A stretch of DNA of 64,000 nt from Blastococcus sp. CT_GayMR16 (GCF_004570875.1 NZ_SPQK01000014.1:55296-119295); one strand, 5' to 3'; numbered from the stretch's first letter, positions 25,834 to 35,443 are shown. Program-made: numbers and translations. The notes: generated by a model not told the origin, from the letters alone.

Positions 25834-27978
25834 TCAGCGCGTGGGCGTCAGGGGTCGTTCGTCCACCATCGGCTCGCCGTCGGACGCCGCGACCGGGGAG
25901 GGTTCGACCCGGAGCACCCGGGCCAAGCCGCCCGGCAGCCACCAGTTCCACCGGCCGAACAGGCTGACCAGCGCCGGCACCAGGAGCGCCCGCACGATGG
26001 TGGCGTCGATCAGGATCCCGACGCCCAACGCCGTCCCCAGGACCTTGATGTCGGTGCCGGGGGAGGAGGCCAGCGCGGCGAAGGAGAAGAAGAGGATCAG
26101 CGCGGCGGACGTGACCAGCCGCCCGGTGCGCCCCAGCCCGGTCACGACGGCCCGCCCGGTGCTCCCGGTCGCGTCGTACTCCTCGCGCATGCGGGCCAGG
26201 ATGAAGACCTCGTAGTCCATCGAGAGCCCGAACAGGAACGCGAAGATGATCACCGGCAACCAGAAGGTGATCGCTCCGGTGGCCGAGATCCCGAACACCG
26301 CGTCCGAGCCGTGGCCGTCCTGCCAGAACCAGGTGATGGCGCCGAAGACCGCGGCGAGGGACACCAGGTTGAGCACCACCGCCTTGATCGGCAGCAGGAG
26401 CGACCGGAACGTGCGCACCAGCAGCACGAAGGTGATCAGTGCGATCAGGCCCAGGACGTACGGGAAGTTGTCGTACACGGCCCGGAAGTAGTCCTGCACG
26501 ATCGCGCCGGTCCCGGCGATGCCGACGCTGCCCTCGACCGCGTCCGTGACGGCCGCGCGGACGTCGTCGACGACGGCGATGCTCGTGCTGTCGACGGTCT
26601 CGTCGACCGGGACGACGTCGACGACGGTCACGCCGTCCCGACTACCGCCGACGACGGCCATGCGGACGCCGGGCACCTCGCTCGCCGCCGTGACCGCCGC
26701 GTCGGCCTCCGCATCGGGAACGAGCACCGCGATCGGGGTGAGGACCCCGTCGCCGACGCCGCCGTCCTGGAGGACCTGCAGGGCGTCGAACGCCGGCCCG
26801 CTCTGGCTCAGCGACTCGGTGTTCGACTGGCCGATCTTCAGGTGGAACACCGGCGCGACCAGCAGCGCCAGCAGCAGGACGGCCACGCCGGTGGCGATCC
26901 ATCGACGGCGCACGATGAGCCGCGCCCACGCCGACCAGCCGCGCGCGGCCACGGCGTCGTGCCGGATCCGCGGCCAGTCCACCCGCGGCCCGATCTTCGA
27001 CAGCAGGGCCGGCAGCAGCGTCAGGACCACCGCGACGCTCACCAGCGGGATGAGCATGCCGCCCAGGCCCATGCTCCGCAGGAAGGGAACCGGAACGATG
27101 ATCAGCGCCAGCAGGCTGATCGCGACCGTCACCCCGGAGGCGACGACGGCGTGACCTGCGGTGCGCATGGCGATCACGACGGCCTCGTCGTTCGGATGCC
27201 CGTGCGCGCGCTCCTCGCGCCAGCGGGAGACCAGGAGCAGCGAGTAGTCGATGGCCACGCCCAGGCCCACCAGGGCGATGAGGAACTGCACGACGAAGCT
27301 GACGTCGGTGAGGTAGGTCAGCCCGAGCACGAGCAGGAACGTGGTGAGGATCGACACCGCGGCGATCATCAACGGGACGAGTGCCAGGAACGACGCGAAG
27401 ACGAAGATCAGCACGGCCAGGGCACCCACGGCGCCGAAGAGCGTCTCGGCCAGCACGCTGGGTCCCTCGGTGTCGCCGCCTGCGGCGAGCAGCACGTAGG
27501 AGGTGAGTCCGACGTCCAGGCCGGCTGCCCCGGCTGCCTGCTGCACAGCGGGCAGTACCTGGGTTTCGATGCCGGGGCCGAAGCCGGTGGGTTCCGGGCC
27601 CTGGATCAGCGCGAACGTGCTGCGCCCGTCGTCGGTGACGAACGCGTCGTCGCCCGTGCTGCCGAGATCGACCACCCGGACCTGTGGCGCGGCGGTGCGC
27701 ACCGCGTCGAAGAGTCCGGCGATCTCTGCCTCGCGCTCGGCCACGGTGCTTCCCTCGGGCACGGTGATCACCGGCACCAGGGTGTCGGCGGTGCTCGTGC
27801 CGAAGGTGGCGATCAGGTCGCGTTCGGCCTCGTAACCGGGCTGGCCGGGCAGCGAGAAGTCGAAGGTCAGGCGATCGGTCACCGGTCCGGCGGCGATCCC
27901 GCCGGCCACCATCAGCGCCACCCAGCCGAGGACGACGAGCAGGCGGTGGCGCAGGACGAAGCGGGCGACGGACTCCAC
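25834..27978 (-). CDS. MMPL-family RND-type transporter
   Basis: 714 aa from GTG 27978, preceded by AAGGAG with 6-nt spacing. Twelve membrane helices in two halves, each with a large extracytoplasmic loop. MMPL signatures: VARFVLRHRLLVVLGWV at the N-terminus, LVGLGVAIDYSLLLVSRWREE in half one and FAFLFGLSMDYEVFILARMREE in half two; the Asp-Tyr pairs are the proton-relay positions. Actinobacterial MMPLs export lipids or siderophores; no lipid synthesis gene is adjacent, so the cargo is unknown. Confidence 0.92.
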   Translation of the reverse strand: MESVARFVLRHRLLVVLGWVALMVAGGIAAGPVTDRLTFDFSLPGQPGYEAERDLIATFGTSTADTLVPVITVPEGSTVAEREAEIAGLFDAVRTAAPQVRVVDLGSTGDDAFVTDDGRSTFALIQGPEPTGFGPGIETQVLPAVQQAAGAAGLDVGLTSYVLLAAGGDTEGPSVLAETLFGAVGALAVLIFVFASFLALVPLMIAAVSILTTFLLVLGLTYLTDVSFVVQFLIALVGLGVAIDYSLLLVSRWREERAHGHPNDEAVVIAMRTAGHAVVASGVTVAISLLALIIVPVPFLRSMGLGGMLIPLVSVAVVLTLLPALLSKIGPRVDWPRIRHDAVAARGWSAWARLIVRRRWIATGVAVLLLALLVAPVFHLKIGQSNTESLSQSGPAFDALQVLQDGGVGDGVLTPIAVLVPDAEADAAVTAASEVPGVRMAVVGGSRDGVTVVDVVPVDETVDSTSIAVVDDVRAAVTDAVEGSVGIAGTGAIVQDYFRAVYDNFPYVLGLIALITFVLLVRTFRSLLLPIKAVVLNLVSLAAVFGAITWFWQDGHGSDAVFGISATGAITFWLPVIIFAFLFGLSMDYEVFILARMREEYDATGSTGRAVVTGLGRTGRLVTSAALILFFSFAALASSPGTDIKVLGTALGVGILIDATIVRALLVPALVSLFGRWNWWLPGGLARVLRVEPSPVAASDGEPMVDERPLTPTR

Positions 27979-28467
27979 GGGTTGCTCCTTGGGCAGCAGT
28001 CGGCGCGGGTCGGGCAGCGCCTCTGGTGCCCGGGCGGCCACGCTAGCGCCGTCGGGGTGCCTCCGGGCCCGCCGGCCGCGCGGAGCCGGCCTGCTCTCAG
28101 TGCGAGGTCGCCAGTTCGGACCCGAGGCTGTGGTCGGCCAGGGTCCGGGCACGGGGCGACGGCACCGCCCGCAGCAAGTCCGGTCGGTAGGGCCGCAGCA
28201 GCAGGTCGGCCAAGAGACGTGGGAGATCTGCCTCCGGTGCGGCGAGCTCGCTGCCGTGGGGTGGTTGCGCGTGGTGCAGTTCGGCGACGGGCGGGGCACG
28301 AGCCGGCCGTCGAGTTCGACTGCCTCGCGGGCTGCCAGGTGCGGGTCGACGAGCTGGCCGAGGTCTACGGTCGGCCGGAGCGTCTCGGCCCACCCGGCTC
28401 GGCCGGGGCCCCGGGGCAGCAGTCCCCGGCGTAGTCGCGTCGAGCACTGAGCCTGGACCGAGCGGGG
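27979..28467 (-). other. 489-bp intergenic region with a possible frameshifted gene remnant
   Basis: The minus strand from about 28360 reads DLGQLVDPHLAAREAVELDG then RLVP, and after a one-base frame change near 28310 continues as VAELHHAQPPHGSELAAP, DLPRLLADLLLRPYRPDLL and HSLGSELATSH to TGA 28097. Third codon positions in this stretch are strongly G or C, as in real genes here. There is no convincing start, and I do not recognise the family. The 120 bp nearest the MMPL start hold nothing recognisable beyond its ribosome site. Confidence 0.35.
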
Positions 28468-29283
28468 GTGGCCGCCATCGAGAGCCGGAGCCTGGGTCGA
28501 GGCCGGATCAGCGTGCCGGTGGTCGGGCTCGGCACCTGGCAGCGGCTGGAGGCCGCTGCTGCGGCCGGGCGGCACCGGGAGCTGGTCGACACCGCCATCG
28601 CGGCGGGGGTCCGGCTCGTCGACACCTCACCCATGTACGGCGACGCCGAGCGTCTCCTTGCCGAGGCGCTCGACGGCAGGCGCGACGAGGTCGTGATCGC
28701 CGACAAGATCTGGACGCCGTCCGCGCAGGAGGGAGTCGCCCAGCTCGCCCGCGCCGTGGACTGGTACGGCGGCCGCGTCGACCTGATGCAGATCCACAAC
28801 CTGGTCGCCTGGCCCACGCACCTGCCGATGCTCGAGGATGCCCGGGCTCGGGGGCTGGTCGGCCTGATCGGTGCCACCCACCACTCCGCCGGGGCCTTTC
28901 CCGAACTTGCCGAGCTCATGGCCACGGGCCGCATCGACACCGTTCAGGTGCCCTACAACCCGCTGCAGCGCGAGGTCGAGCAGACGATCCTGCCGCTCGC
29001 CGAGGACCTGGGCCTGGGTGTGCTGCTGATGCGCCCGCTGGGGGAGGGGCGGCTCGTGCGCCGGGAGCCCAGCCCGGCCGAGCTCGCGCCGCTCCGTCCG
29101 TTCGGTGTCACGACCTGGGTGCAGGCCCTGCTCAGATGGGGCCTGAGCGACCCGCGGGTCTCCGTCTCGCTGGCCGCCACCGCCCATCCCGACCGGGTCC
29201 GGGCGAACGCCGCTGCGGGGTCACCGCCGTGGTTCGGGCCGGAGGAGCGGGCACTCGTCGAGCGTCTGGCGACCGCGCGCTGA
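28468..29283 (+). CDS. Aldo/keto reductase
   Basis: 271 aa TIM-barrel NAD(P)H oxidoreductase. The catalytic tetrad is readable: Asp and Tyr in RLVDTSPMYGDAERLL, Lys in VVIADKIW and His in LMQIHNLVAW. VPVVGLGTWQ is the usual first strand. It lacks long substrate loops, so it is a short AKR with unknown carbonyl substrate. GTG 28468 start. Convergent with the coiled-coil gene, 3 bp apart. Confidence 0.87.
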   Translation: MAAIESRSLGRGRISVPVVGLGTWQRLEAAAAAGRHRELVDTAIAAGVRLVDTSPMYGDAERLLAEALDGRRDEVVIADKIWTPSAQEGVAQLARAVDWYGGRVDLMQIHNLVAWPTHLPMLEDARARGLVGLIGATHHSAGAFPELAELMATGRIDTVQVPYNPLQREVEQTILPLAEDLGLGVLLMRPLGEGRLVRREPSPAELAPLRPFGVTTWVQALLRWGLSDPRVSVSLAATAHPDRVRANAAAGSPPWFGPEERALVERLATAR

Positions 29284-29286
29284 CCG

Positions 29287-30294
29287 TCAGGGCGCCCGGA
29301 GGGACCGGTGCCGCCAGCCGAGCCGCTCGAGCAGCCGGCCCAGGTGGGCGTCCAGCGAGCGGCTGGTCGTGGCCGCGACGGTCTCGGTCAGCACGTCGAC
29401 CTCTGCCCGGAGTGCGGATCGCTGGTGCCGGAGGGCCTCGACCTGCCCATGGAGCGCTTCCACCTGGGCGAGGAGGGAGGCCGAGCGCATCGCCGCGTCC
29501 CGATCGACGCGCTCGCGGGTTGCGAGGGCCTCGGCGTCGGCCCGACGCCGCTGCTCCCGTGCGGTGCTCAGCATCCGCACGACCTCGTCCCGGGCGTGCA
29601 GCCGGGCGGCAGCTGCCTCGAGCACGGCCTGCTGCCTGATCTGCTCGACGTGCTCGGCGGCGCGCTGCTCGATCGCCTGAACCGCCCGGAGCCGCGATGC
29701 GGCCTCGGCGCGAGCATCCTTGCCCGTCCGAGCGGCCGCCGCGAGGATCCGGCCGGCCCGCGCCGTCATCCCCCGCACCTCGTCGGCTCCCTCGGCGACC
29801 AGCCGTCCCACCTCGGCCTCCGCGGCGCCGAGCACCCGTTCGGCGCGGGCGACCGTGACCTGCGCCTGCGCGGCAGCAACGGAACGGTGGTTCTCGGCCT
29901 CGCCCCGCATGTTCTCGGCCTCGTCGGCCGCCGCGGCGAGCATCGACCCCAGATGACGCGACAGTCCGAGGAACTCTGCGCCTCCCGACGAGTGGGAGAG
30001 CAGCGTGCGGGCTTCGTCGAGGGCGGCCCGGGTGGACAGATGGCTGGCGAGCAGGTGCTCGCGTTCGCGATCGGCCGTGGCCAGCTCGTCCTCGGCCCAC
30101 TGGACGTAGGTGTCGACCTGGAAGCGGTCGTAGCCGGCGACGGCCCGCCGGAACATCGGCCCGGCCTGGAGGACCGTGGGCAGGTCCCCGGAGACGTGCG
30201 GGCGCTCTCGGTCCAGCGGCGCCGTCCCCAGGACGGTGTCCAGCACCCGCAGGGGGCGGGGAGCTCTCTGATCCACATGCAGCTCGATGGTCAT
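29287..30294 (-). CDS. DivIVA-like coiled-coil protein
   Basis: 335 aa from ATG 30294 (GGGGAGG, 7-nt spacing). Residues about 50-75 (MFRRAVAGYDRFQVDTYVQW) match the N-terminal DivIVA/GpsB lipid-binding signature, F-R-x-x-x-x-G-Y-D-x-x-x-V-D. The rest is a long alanine/arginine/glutamate-rich coiled coil to about residue 320. DivIVA proteins mark curved membrane at poles and septa and recruit envelope machinery. This one is not the canonical Wag31, which lies in the division cluster, so it may be a secondary polarity or sporulation-like scaffold. Confidence 0.75.
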   Translation of the reverse strand: MTIELHVDQRAPRPLRVLDTVLGTAPLDRERPHVSGDLPTVLQAGPMFRRAVAGYDRFQVDTYVQWAEDELATADREREHLLASHLSTRAALDEARTLLSHSSGGAEFLGLSRHLGSMLAAAADEAENMRGEAENHRSVAAAQAQVTVARAERVLGAAEAEVGRLVAEGADEVRGMTARAGRILAAAARTGKDARAEAASRLRAVQAIEQRAAEHVEQIRQQAVLEAAAARLHARDEVVRMLSTAREQRRRADAEALATRERVDRDAAMRSASLLAQVEALHGQVEALRHQRSALRAEVDVLTETVAATTSRSLDAHLGRLLERLGWRHRSLRAP

Positions 30295-30518
30295 CCACTT
30301 GCCTCCCCGCGCAGTTTTTCCAGCCTGAGTTCCGGAACGCTACGGGCCGCAGGGGGCCGCGCAGACCGCTGGCGGCCGGGCATCACCCGGAGGGGAGGGC
30401 CGGGACGCCCGATCCGGTTGCCGGGGCCGGCGCGCTCGCTCTGCGTGACGTCGCTCAGGGGAGTGAGAGGACGGGCACCAGGCGCTCCAGGGCGCACGAC
30501 GTCCCGCACCCTCGTCCC

Positions 30519-30797
30519 ATGGCGAACGCGACGACCCCGTTGCCCCCGGGCAGCATGACCGTGCCACCCCTGTTCGGCTGGGAGCTCATCCTCACCGGGT
30601 TGGTCGTCCTGGTCGTCGTCGCCGTGGCGTTCCTGATGATCAGCGCGACCGGAACCGGACGGGACGAGCGGTCGGACTGGAAGGCGTGGCTGGACGCGCG
30701 GTCGGGCGGGCGCGAGGACCCGGTCGTGGACCCACCCGGCCCGCCGGTCCAGCGAGCCGAGACGCACCGTGCCGCTGAGCAGACAAGAGGAAACTGA
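30519..30797 (+). CDS. Small single-pass membrane protein, unknown
   Basis: 92 aa. One hydrophobic helix at residues about 22-42 (LILTGLVVLVVVAVAFLMI) is followed by a charged cytosolic tail rich in Arg, Asp and Glu. No known domain. It is divergent from the DivIVA-like gene across a 224-bp gap that holds no other open frame I can support. High third-position GC supports coding. Confidence 0.6.
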   Translation: MANATTPLPPGSMTVPPLFGWELILTGLVVLVVVAVAFLMISATGTGRDERSDWKAWLDARSGGREDPVVDPPGPPVQRAETHRAAEQTRGN

Positions 30798-31063
30798 GTG
30801 CGCTGACGCGCCGGTCGTCGCAGGATCTCGGTCGGCGGCGTCGCGGCCGGGGGAGTGACGGTCTGGCCAGTCCCGCCCAGCGCGAGGAGCCTCGTCGACC
30901 TCGAGCTGATTCGCATTCGACCCGGCGGTCCACAGTCTCCGTTTCGGAGCCGACCTCGGCCTGGACGCGCTCGTCCTTCGAGTCGGTCGGCGTCGACATG
31001 GACACGCTCACCGACCGGATGGGTGGCAGCCCCTGATCGATGTCGTGCACCCCGAGCCGGGCG

Positions 31064-33010
31064 TCAGCGAGCCGTGCTCCGGGCGTCAAGGAGGATCCGG
31101 GAGAAGAAGTCGGCCAGCTCCTCGTGTCCGTCCAGCGGAAGCACGTGGGCGACGAACTGGTCCGGTCGGACGACGACCAGGCAGCCCGCCTCGCGGTCGA
31201 TCCCCCGCAGGTCGAAGACGTCGTCGGCCGCGGGGTCGGGGCAGAAGACCTTCTCGTAGTCGACGAGGCCGAGCCTGCCCTTCCGCGGCAGCAGGACCGG
31301 GGGCAGGTCGCCGACGGCCAGGTCGCGATGTCCCTGCTGGAAGACCGCGCGGACGTCGATGACCGAGTCGGGGTCGGCGCCGGCCGGCGTGCAGCGCGTG
31401 AGCGGCGACTGCTCCGAGGCGAGGAACCCGCACAGCGCCCGGACCCGGGAGTCGGGCCCCATCGGGTCGTCCCGGTCGGCGAAGACGTAGACGCGCCAGG
31501 CGCCGTCCGCACGGGCGACGTGGCCGAGCTGGACCGGCTTGGCGTCGGCGAGCCGGACGACGGGGGCGGAGTGGAAGCGCATCCCGACCGGGAATCCCTC
31601 CGCCAGGTGCTGGAACCCGGTGCCGGCGGTGATCACCGAGGACGCGTACCTGGTCGCGACCCCCGCGGTGAAGCGGCCCTGTGCGGCGAAGTACCGCTGG
31701 AACTCCGCCGGGTCGACGCCCTCGCTCCCGCCCTCGGTCTCGTCGGAGTGCTTCGGCGGCGCGCTGAACATCGTCGCGAACTCGCGGTCGAAGTCGATGA
31801 GCTCCTGGGCGATGACCTGCCGTTCCGCCGAGTAGGTGTCGAGCAGTTCCGGCCGGGCGGTGCCCCGCAGGACGGCGCCCAGCTTCCATCCGAGGTTCCA
31901 CGCGTCCGCCATGGACACGTTCATGCCCTGGCCGGCCTTGGCGCTGTGGGTGTGGCAGGCGTCGCCCGCGATGAACACCCGGGGGAGCCGGGTGCCCGTC
32001 TCCGCCGCCGGCACGTCGTCGAACTTGTCGCAGAGCCGCTGCCCGATCTCGTAGACCGACCACCAGCCGACGTCCTTCACGTCGAGGGTGTACGGGTGCA
32101 GGACCCGGTTCGCCACGGCGGCGAGCTTCTCCGGGGTGACGCTCCGGTTGTCCAGCATCTCCCGGTCGTGGACCTCGTCCAGCTCGATGTAGAGCCGGAC
32201 CAGGTACCCACCCTCCCGCGGGATGATCAGGAGGTTGCCCTGGTTCGCCGACAGGATCGCGGACTTGAGCCGGATGTCCGGGAAGTCGGTCACTGCCAGC
32301 ACGTCCATGACGCCCCAGGACTGGTTCATCGGATCGCCGACCAGCTCGCGGCCGATCGCCGTCCGGATCCCGCTGCGTGCGCCGTCGCAGCCGACGACGA
32401 ACTTCGCCCGGACGGTCGACGTCCCGCCCGTCTCCTGCGACTCCTTCAGGTGCTGCAGGGTGACGGTCACCGGGTGCTCGGGTGAGCCGCCGGTGTCGAC
32501 GGTGAGCCCACTGGCGTGCAGCCCGTAGAACGGCCGCAGCCTGCTTGCGGACCGCTCCATGGAGTCGCGCAGGTAGGCGAGCATGCGTGCCTGGTTGACG
32601 ATGACGTGCGGGAACTCCGACAGGCCGTCCTCGACGTCCTGGATGCGCCCGGTCCGCGTGATCCTGGTGCGGTCCTCGGGATCCGGTCGCCAGAAGGAGA
32701 CCTCGTTGACCCAGTAGCCCTCCGCGACCAGTCGGTCGGCGAGGCCGAAGGCCTCGAACATCTCCACGGTGCGGCAGGCGACGCCGTCGGCCTGGCCGAC
32801 CTCGAGGGGACCGTCCCTCCGGTCGATGACCGCGGTGGTGATGTCCGGGAAGTTGGCCAGTTGCGCCGCGAGGACGAGTCCGGCGGGACCGCACCCGACG
32901 ATCAGGACGTCGACCTCCTCGGGCAGGCCGTCCGGCCGGTCCGCGACGGAGGGGTGTGGCTGCTCGACGAACGGATCGCCGGCCCGGTAACCGTCGAGAT
33001 AGAACTGCAC
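31064..33010 (-). CDS. FAD-dependent aromatic hydroxylase (phenol 2-monooxygenase / 3-hydroxybenzoate 4-monooxygenase family)
   Basis: 648 aa from GTG 33010, chosen because VQFYLDGYRAGDP matches family N-termini and an AGGGG lies upstream; an ATG at 33052 is an alternative. FAD/NAD(P)H motifs: GxGxxG in VLIVGCGPAGLVLAAQLA, DG in VVGCDGARSGIR, GD in VFIAGDACHTHSAKAGQG. Residues beyond about 450 form the thioredoxin-like C-terminal domain of phenol hydroxylases. It hydroxylates a phenolic ring using NADPH and O2; length and start resemble MobA. The divergent MFS carrier probably imports its substrate. No ring-cleavage enzyme is present. Confidence 0.88.
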   Translation of the reverse strand: MQFYLDGYRAGDPFVEQPHPSVADRPDGLPEEVDVLIVGCGPAGLVLAAQLANFPDITTAVIDRRDGPLEVGQADGVACRTVEMFEAFGLADRLVAEGYWVNEVSFWRPDPEDRTRITRTGRIQDVEDGLSEFPHVIVNQARMLAYLRDSMERSASRLRPFYGLHASGLTVDTGGSPEHPVTVTLQHLKESQETGGTSTVRAKFVVGCDGARSGIRTAIGRELVGDPMNQSWGVMDVLAVTDFPDIRLKSAILSANQGNLLIIPREGGYLVRLYIELDEVHDREMLDNRSVTPEKLAAVANRVLHPYTLDVKDVGWWSVYEIGQRLCDKFDDVPAAETGTRLPRVFIAGDACHTHSAKAGQGMNVSMADAWNLGWKLGAVLRGTARPELLDTYSAERQVIAQELIDFDREFATMFSAPPKHSDETEGGSEGVDPAEFQRYFAAQGRFTAGVATRYASSVITAGTGFQHLAEGFPVGMRFHSAPVVRLADAKPVQLGHVARADGAWRVYVFADRDDPMGPDSRVRALCGFLASEQSPLTRCTPAGADPDSVIDVRAVFQQGHRDLAVGDLPPVLLPRKGRLGLVDYEKVFCPDPAADDVFDLRGIDREAGCLVVVRPDQFVAHVLPLDGHEELADFFSRILLDARSTAR

Positions 33011-33176
33011 GCCTGATCCCCTGACATCCGTGGTGCTGTGCGTCGTGAGCACGACGGTGCCGGAGACCGCCGGGACGGGACAGGGTTTTCTGTAGTGAAG
33101 AACTGGACCCGCCCGCGCGATCGCTTCCGTCGGCTCCCTGCTGCCAGCAGGCCCCGCGTCACGAGGGGTGGCGACC

Positions 33177-33188
33177 TACGCTCCGTCG
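33177..33188 (+). promoter_or_regulatory. -10 box for leaderless MFS carrier gene
   Basis: TACGCT (33177-33182), then 6 nt, then GTG 33189. It supports the GTG 33189 start over the GTG at 33168. It lies in the 178-bp divergent gap shared with the hydroxylase gene, where common regulation is likely. Confidence 0.5.
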
Positions 33189-34424
33189 GTGCGCCGTTTC
33201 CCTGCTCGGGTAGCGGGGGACAGCCGCCCCGCCTCCGGGCCGCAGGTGCTCATTCCGCTCCTGGTGCTGGCGGCAGGCGTGGGTCAGGGCTTCGGGCGCT
33301 TCGGCTATGCGCTCCTGCTGCCCGCCGTCAATGCCGATCTCGTGCACTCCTACGCCGTCGCCGGGCTGCTCGGCACGCTGAACCTCACCGCGTACCTCGG
33401 GGGGACCCTGCTCGTCAGCCTCACCGCCGGCCGCCTGGCACCGGAGACCTCGGTGCGCCTCGGCCTGCTGCTCACCACGGGCGGGGTGTCGGTCCTCGCT
33501 CTGGCGCGGTCGGTGCCGGTCCTGGTGGCGGGCATGGTCCTGGCCGGGTTCGGCGGGGCGATGATCTGGGTGCCTGCCCCGGGTATCGCCGGATCCGCCG
33601 TCCGTCCCTCCCGTCGCGGCCTCGCGATCGGACTGACCGGCAGCGGGGTGGGCGTCGGCGTGATCGCGAGCAGCGGCCTGACCGCCCTGGTGCACGCCGT
33701 CGCCGGCCCCGGCGCGTGGCGACCGGTCTGGGGGATCGAGGCGGTGGTCTCCGCGCTCGTCGCTCTTGCGGCAGCCCGCTGGCTGCGCCCGCGCGTCACC
33801 CCTGTCTCCGGCCCGGTGCACATCTCCACGCTGCGCTCGGTGCCCGGCTGGGTCGGCTGCACGCTGTCCTACGGCGGCTACGGACTGGCGATCGCGATCT
33901 ACATGACGTTCCTGATCGCCGCGTACGAGGACGACGCCGGCTTCGGCTCCGGTCACGCCTCCGCGGTGTTCGCCCTCACCGGGGTGTGCATCACTGCCGG
34001 CGGGATCCTGCTCGGCCGCTGGTCGGACCACGTGGGACGGCGCGCGGCCATGACCTGGACCTACGTGGGTATGACAGCGGCGATCCTGCTCGTCCCGGTC
34101 GGCGCCGAGCCGTGGGCGGTGTTCTCCGCGATCGTGTTCGGCCTGGCGATGTCCGGGGCGCCGGCGGTGCTCGCCGCCCACCTGGCCGACTGGCTCGACC
34201 CCCGCCGGTTCGCCGCGGCGTTCGGGGCGGTCACCCTCGTCTTCGGGCTGGCGCAGCTGGTGGGTCCTCAGCTCGCGGGGTGGATCGCGGACCGTACGGG
34301 CAGCTTCTCGACGGCGTTCCTGGTCGCCGCTGCGGCTGCGCTCGGGGCCGCCCTCGCCTCCGCGACGCTGCCCCGCCGCGGCCCCGCTGCCCGATCCCGC
34401 CTCATCGAGCCCGAGTCGTCCTGA
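33189..34424 (+). CDS. MFS transporter (YbfB/YjiJ-like)
   Basis: 411 aa, twelve hydrophobic helices. The first helix VGQGFGRFGYALLLPAVNADL with a Gly-x-x-Arg-Phe motif is typical of the YbfB/YjiJ MFS group; LLGRWSDHVGRRAAM is the loop 8-9 motif A equivalent. Divergent from the aromatic hydroxylase, so uptake of an aromatic acid is likely but inferred. Convergent with the SDR gene, 7 bp apart. Confidence 0.85.
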   Translation: MRRFPARVAGDSRPASGPQVLIPLLVLAAGVGQGFGRFGYALLLPAVNADLVHSYAVAGLLGTLNLTAYLGGTLLVSLTAGRLAPETSVRLGLLLTTGGVSVLALARSVPVLVAGMVLAGFGGAMIWVPAPGIAGSAVRPSRRGLAIGLTGSGVGVGVIASSGLTALVHAVAGPGAWRPVWGIEAVVSALVALAAARWLRPRVTPVSGPVHISTLRSVPGWVGCTLSYGGYGLAIAIYMTFLIAAYEDDAGFGSGHASAVFALTGVCITAGGILLGRWSDHVGRRAAMTWTYVGMTAAILLVPVGAEPWAVFSAIVFGLAMSGAPAVLAAHLADWLDPRRFAAAFGAVTLVFGLAQLVGPQLAGWIADRTGSFSTAFLVAAAAALGAALASATLPRRGPAARSRLIEPESS

Positions 34425-34431
34425 CCCTCGG

Positions 34432-35361
34432 TCACCCCTGGGTGCTGACCGGCCACTCTCCCCGCGCCATGCCCAGGAACTTGGTGAACTGGGCGGGGCC
34501 GTTCTCCAGCACGTCGACGTAGCCGCCTGCGCGGATCTCGTCCCAGTGCGCCTGGACGTCCTCGGGCTGGGCGTCCTTGCCCAGATAGACACCCCGGGTC
34601 TCCGGGATCTCGCTGACCGAGTAGCAGCCGCCACCGGCGTTGAGGATCACGCCGTTGGGTGCGGACTCGCCCACCAGGAAGAGGACTCCCGACGCGACCG
34701 CCTCGGGGGGCAGGTTCTCGGCGTCGGTGTCGTCGCCGATGATCGTGCCCTTCGTCATGCGCGACGTGGCGACCGGGACGATCGTGTTGGTCCGGATGTC
34801 CTTGGACGCACCTTCGATGGCGAGCACCTTCATGAGCCCCAGCACGGCGGCCTTGGCCGTTGCATAGCCGGCCTGGCCGAAGTTGCCGTAGGTGCCGTTC
34901 TGGGACGAGGTGAAGATGATCCGGCCGTAGCCCTGGTCCCGCATGAGCGGCCACACGGCGTGGGCGCACCTGATGGAGCCGGTCAGGTGCACGTCGAGGA
35001 CGGCCAGCAGGTCGGCCAGGTCCACCTTGTGGAAGGAGCGGTCCCGCAGGATGCCCGCGTTGTTGATCAGGACGTCCACGCGGCCGAAGGCGTCCACGGT
35101 CTCGTCGACCATCGCCTGCACCCCCGCAGGGTCGGTGACGCTGCCGTAGTTGGCGATCGCCTCCCCGCCGGCGGCACGGATCTCGGCCACCACGCTCCCG
35201 GCCGCGTCTTCCGTGGCGCCGGCGCCGTCCACGGCGGAACCGGGGTCGTTCACCACGACCTTGGCGCCACGCTCCGCGAGCGCCAGGGCGTAGGTCCGTC
35301 CCAGGCCCCGCCCGGCGCCGGTGATGATCGCGACGCGGTTCTCGAAATCGCTGCGGGTCAT
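34432..35361 (-). CDS. Short-chain dehydrogenase (3-hydroxyacyl-CoA dehydrogenase-like, HSD17B4 type)
   Basis: 309 aa from ATG 35361, which follows AGAGGA. Motifs: FENRVAIITGAGRGLGRTYA (TGxxxGxG), LINNAGILRD (NNAG), catalytic Ser in IIFTSSQNGTYG and YATAKAA (YxxxK). The GRTYALALAERGAKVVVNDPG stretch is typical of the dehydrogenase half of the peroxisomal multifunctional beta-oxidation enzyme. It probably oxidises a 3-hydroxyacyl-CoA in fatty acid, steroid or aromatic side-chain breakdown. A tandem repeat upstream suggests a dedicated repressor. Confidence 0.9.
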   Translation of the reverse strand: MTRSDFENRVAIITGAGRGLGRTYALALAERGAKVVVNDPGSAVDGAGATEDAAGSVVAEIRAAGGEAIANYGSVTDPAGVQAMVDETVDAFGRVDVLINNAGILRDRSFHKVDLADLLAVLDVHLTGSIRCAHAVWPLMRDQGYGRIIFTSSQNGTYGNFGQAGYATAKAAVLGLMKVLAIEGASKDIRTNTIVPVATSRMTKGTIIGDDTDAENLPPEAVASGVLFLVGESAPNGVILNAGGGCYSVSEIPETRGVYLGKDAQPEDVQAHWDEIRAGGYVDVLENGPAQFTKFLGMARGEWPVSTQG

Positions 35362-35443
35362 GGTGGATTCCTCTCGCTTGGGAACGGCCCGGGCCTGCCC
35401 GGCGTGGGCCTGGACGCGCCTGGGCGACACTCCGGGGCGCGCA

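Noticed and set aside
26311..28434. 707-codon plus-strand frame opposite the MMPL gene
   Set aside because: Low-complexity Asp/Gly/Arg composition; mirrors MMPL codons.
30798..31063. Gene in the gap before the aromatic hydroxylase (minus-strand frame from 31512)
   Set aside because: The frame crosses the hydroxylase 3' end, has no domain and no ribosome site.
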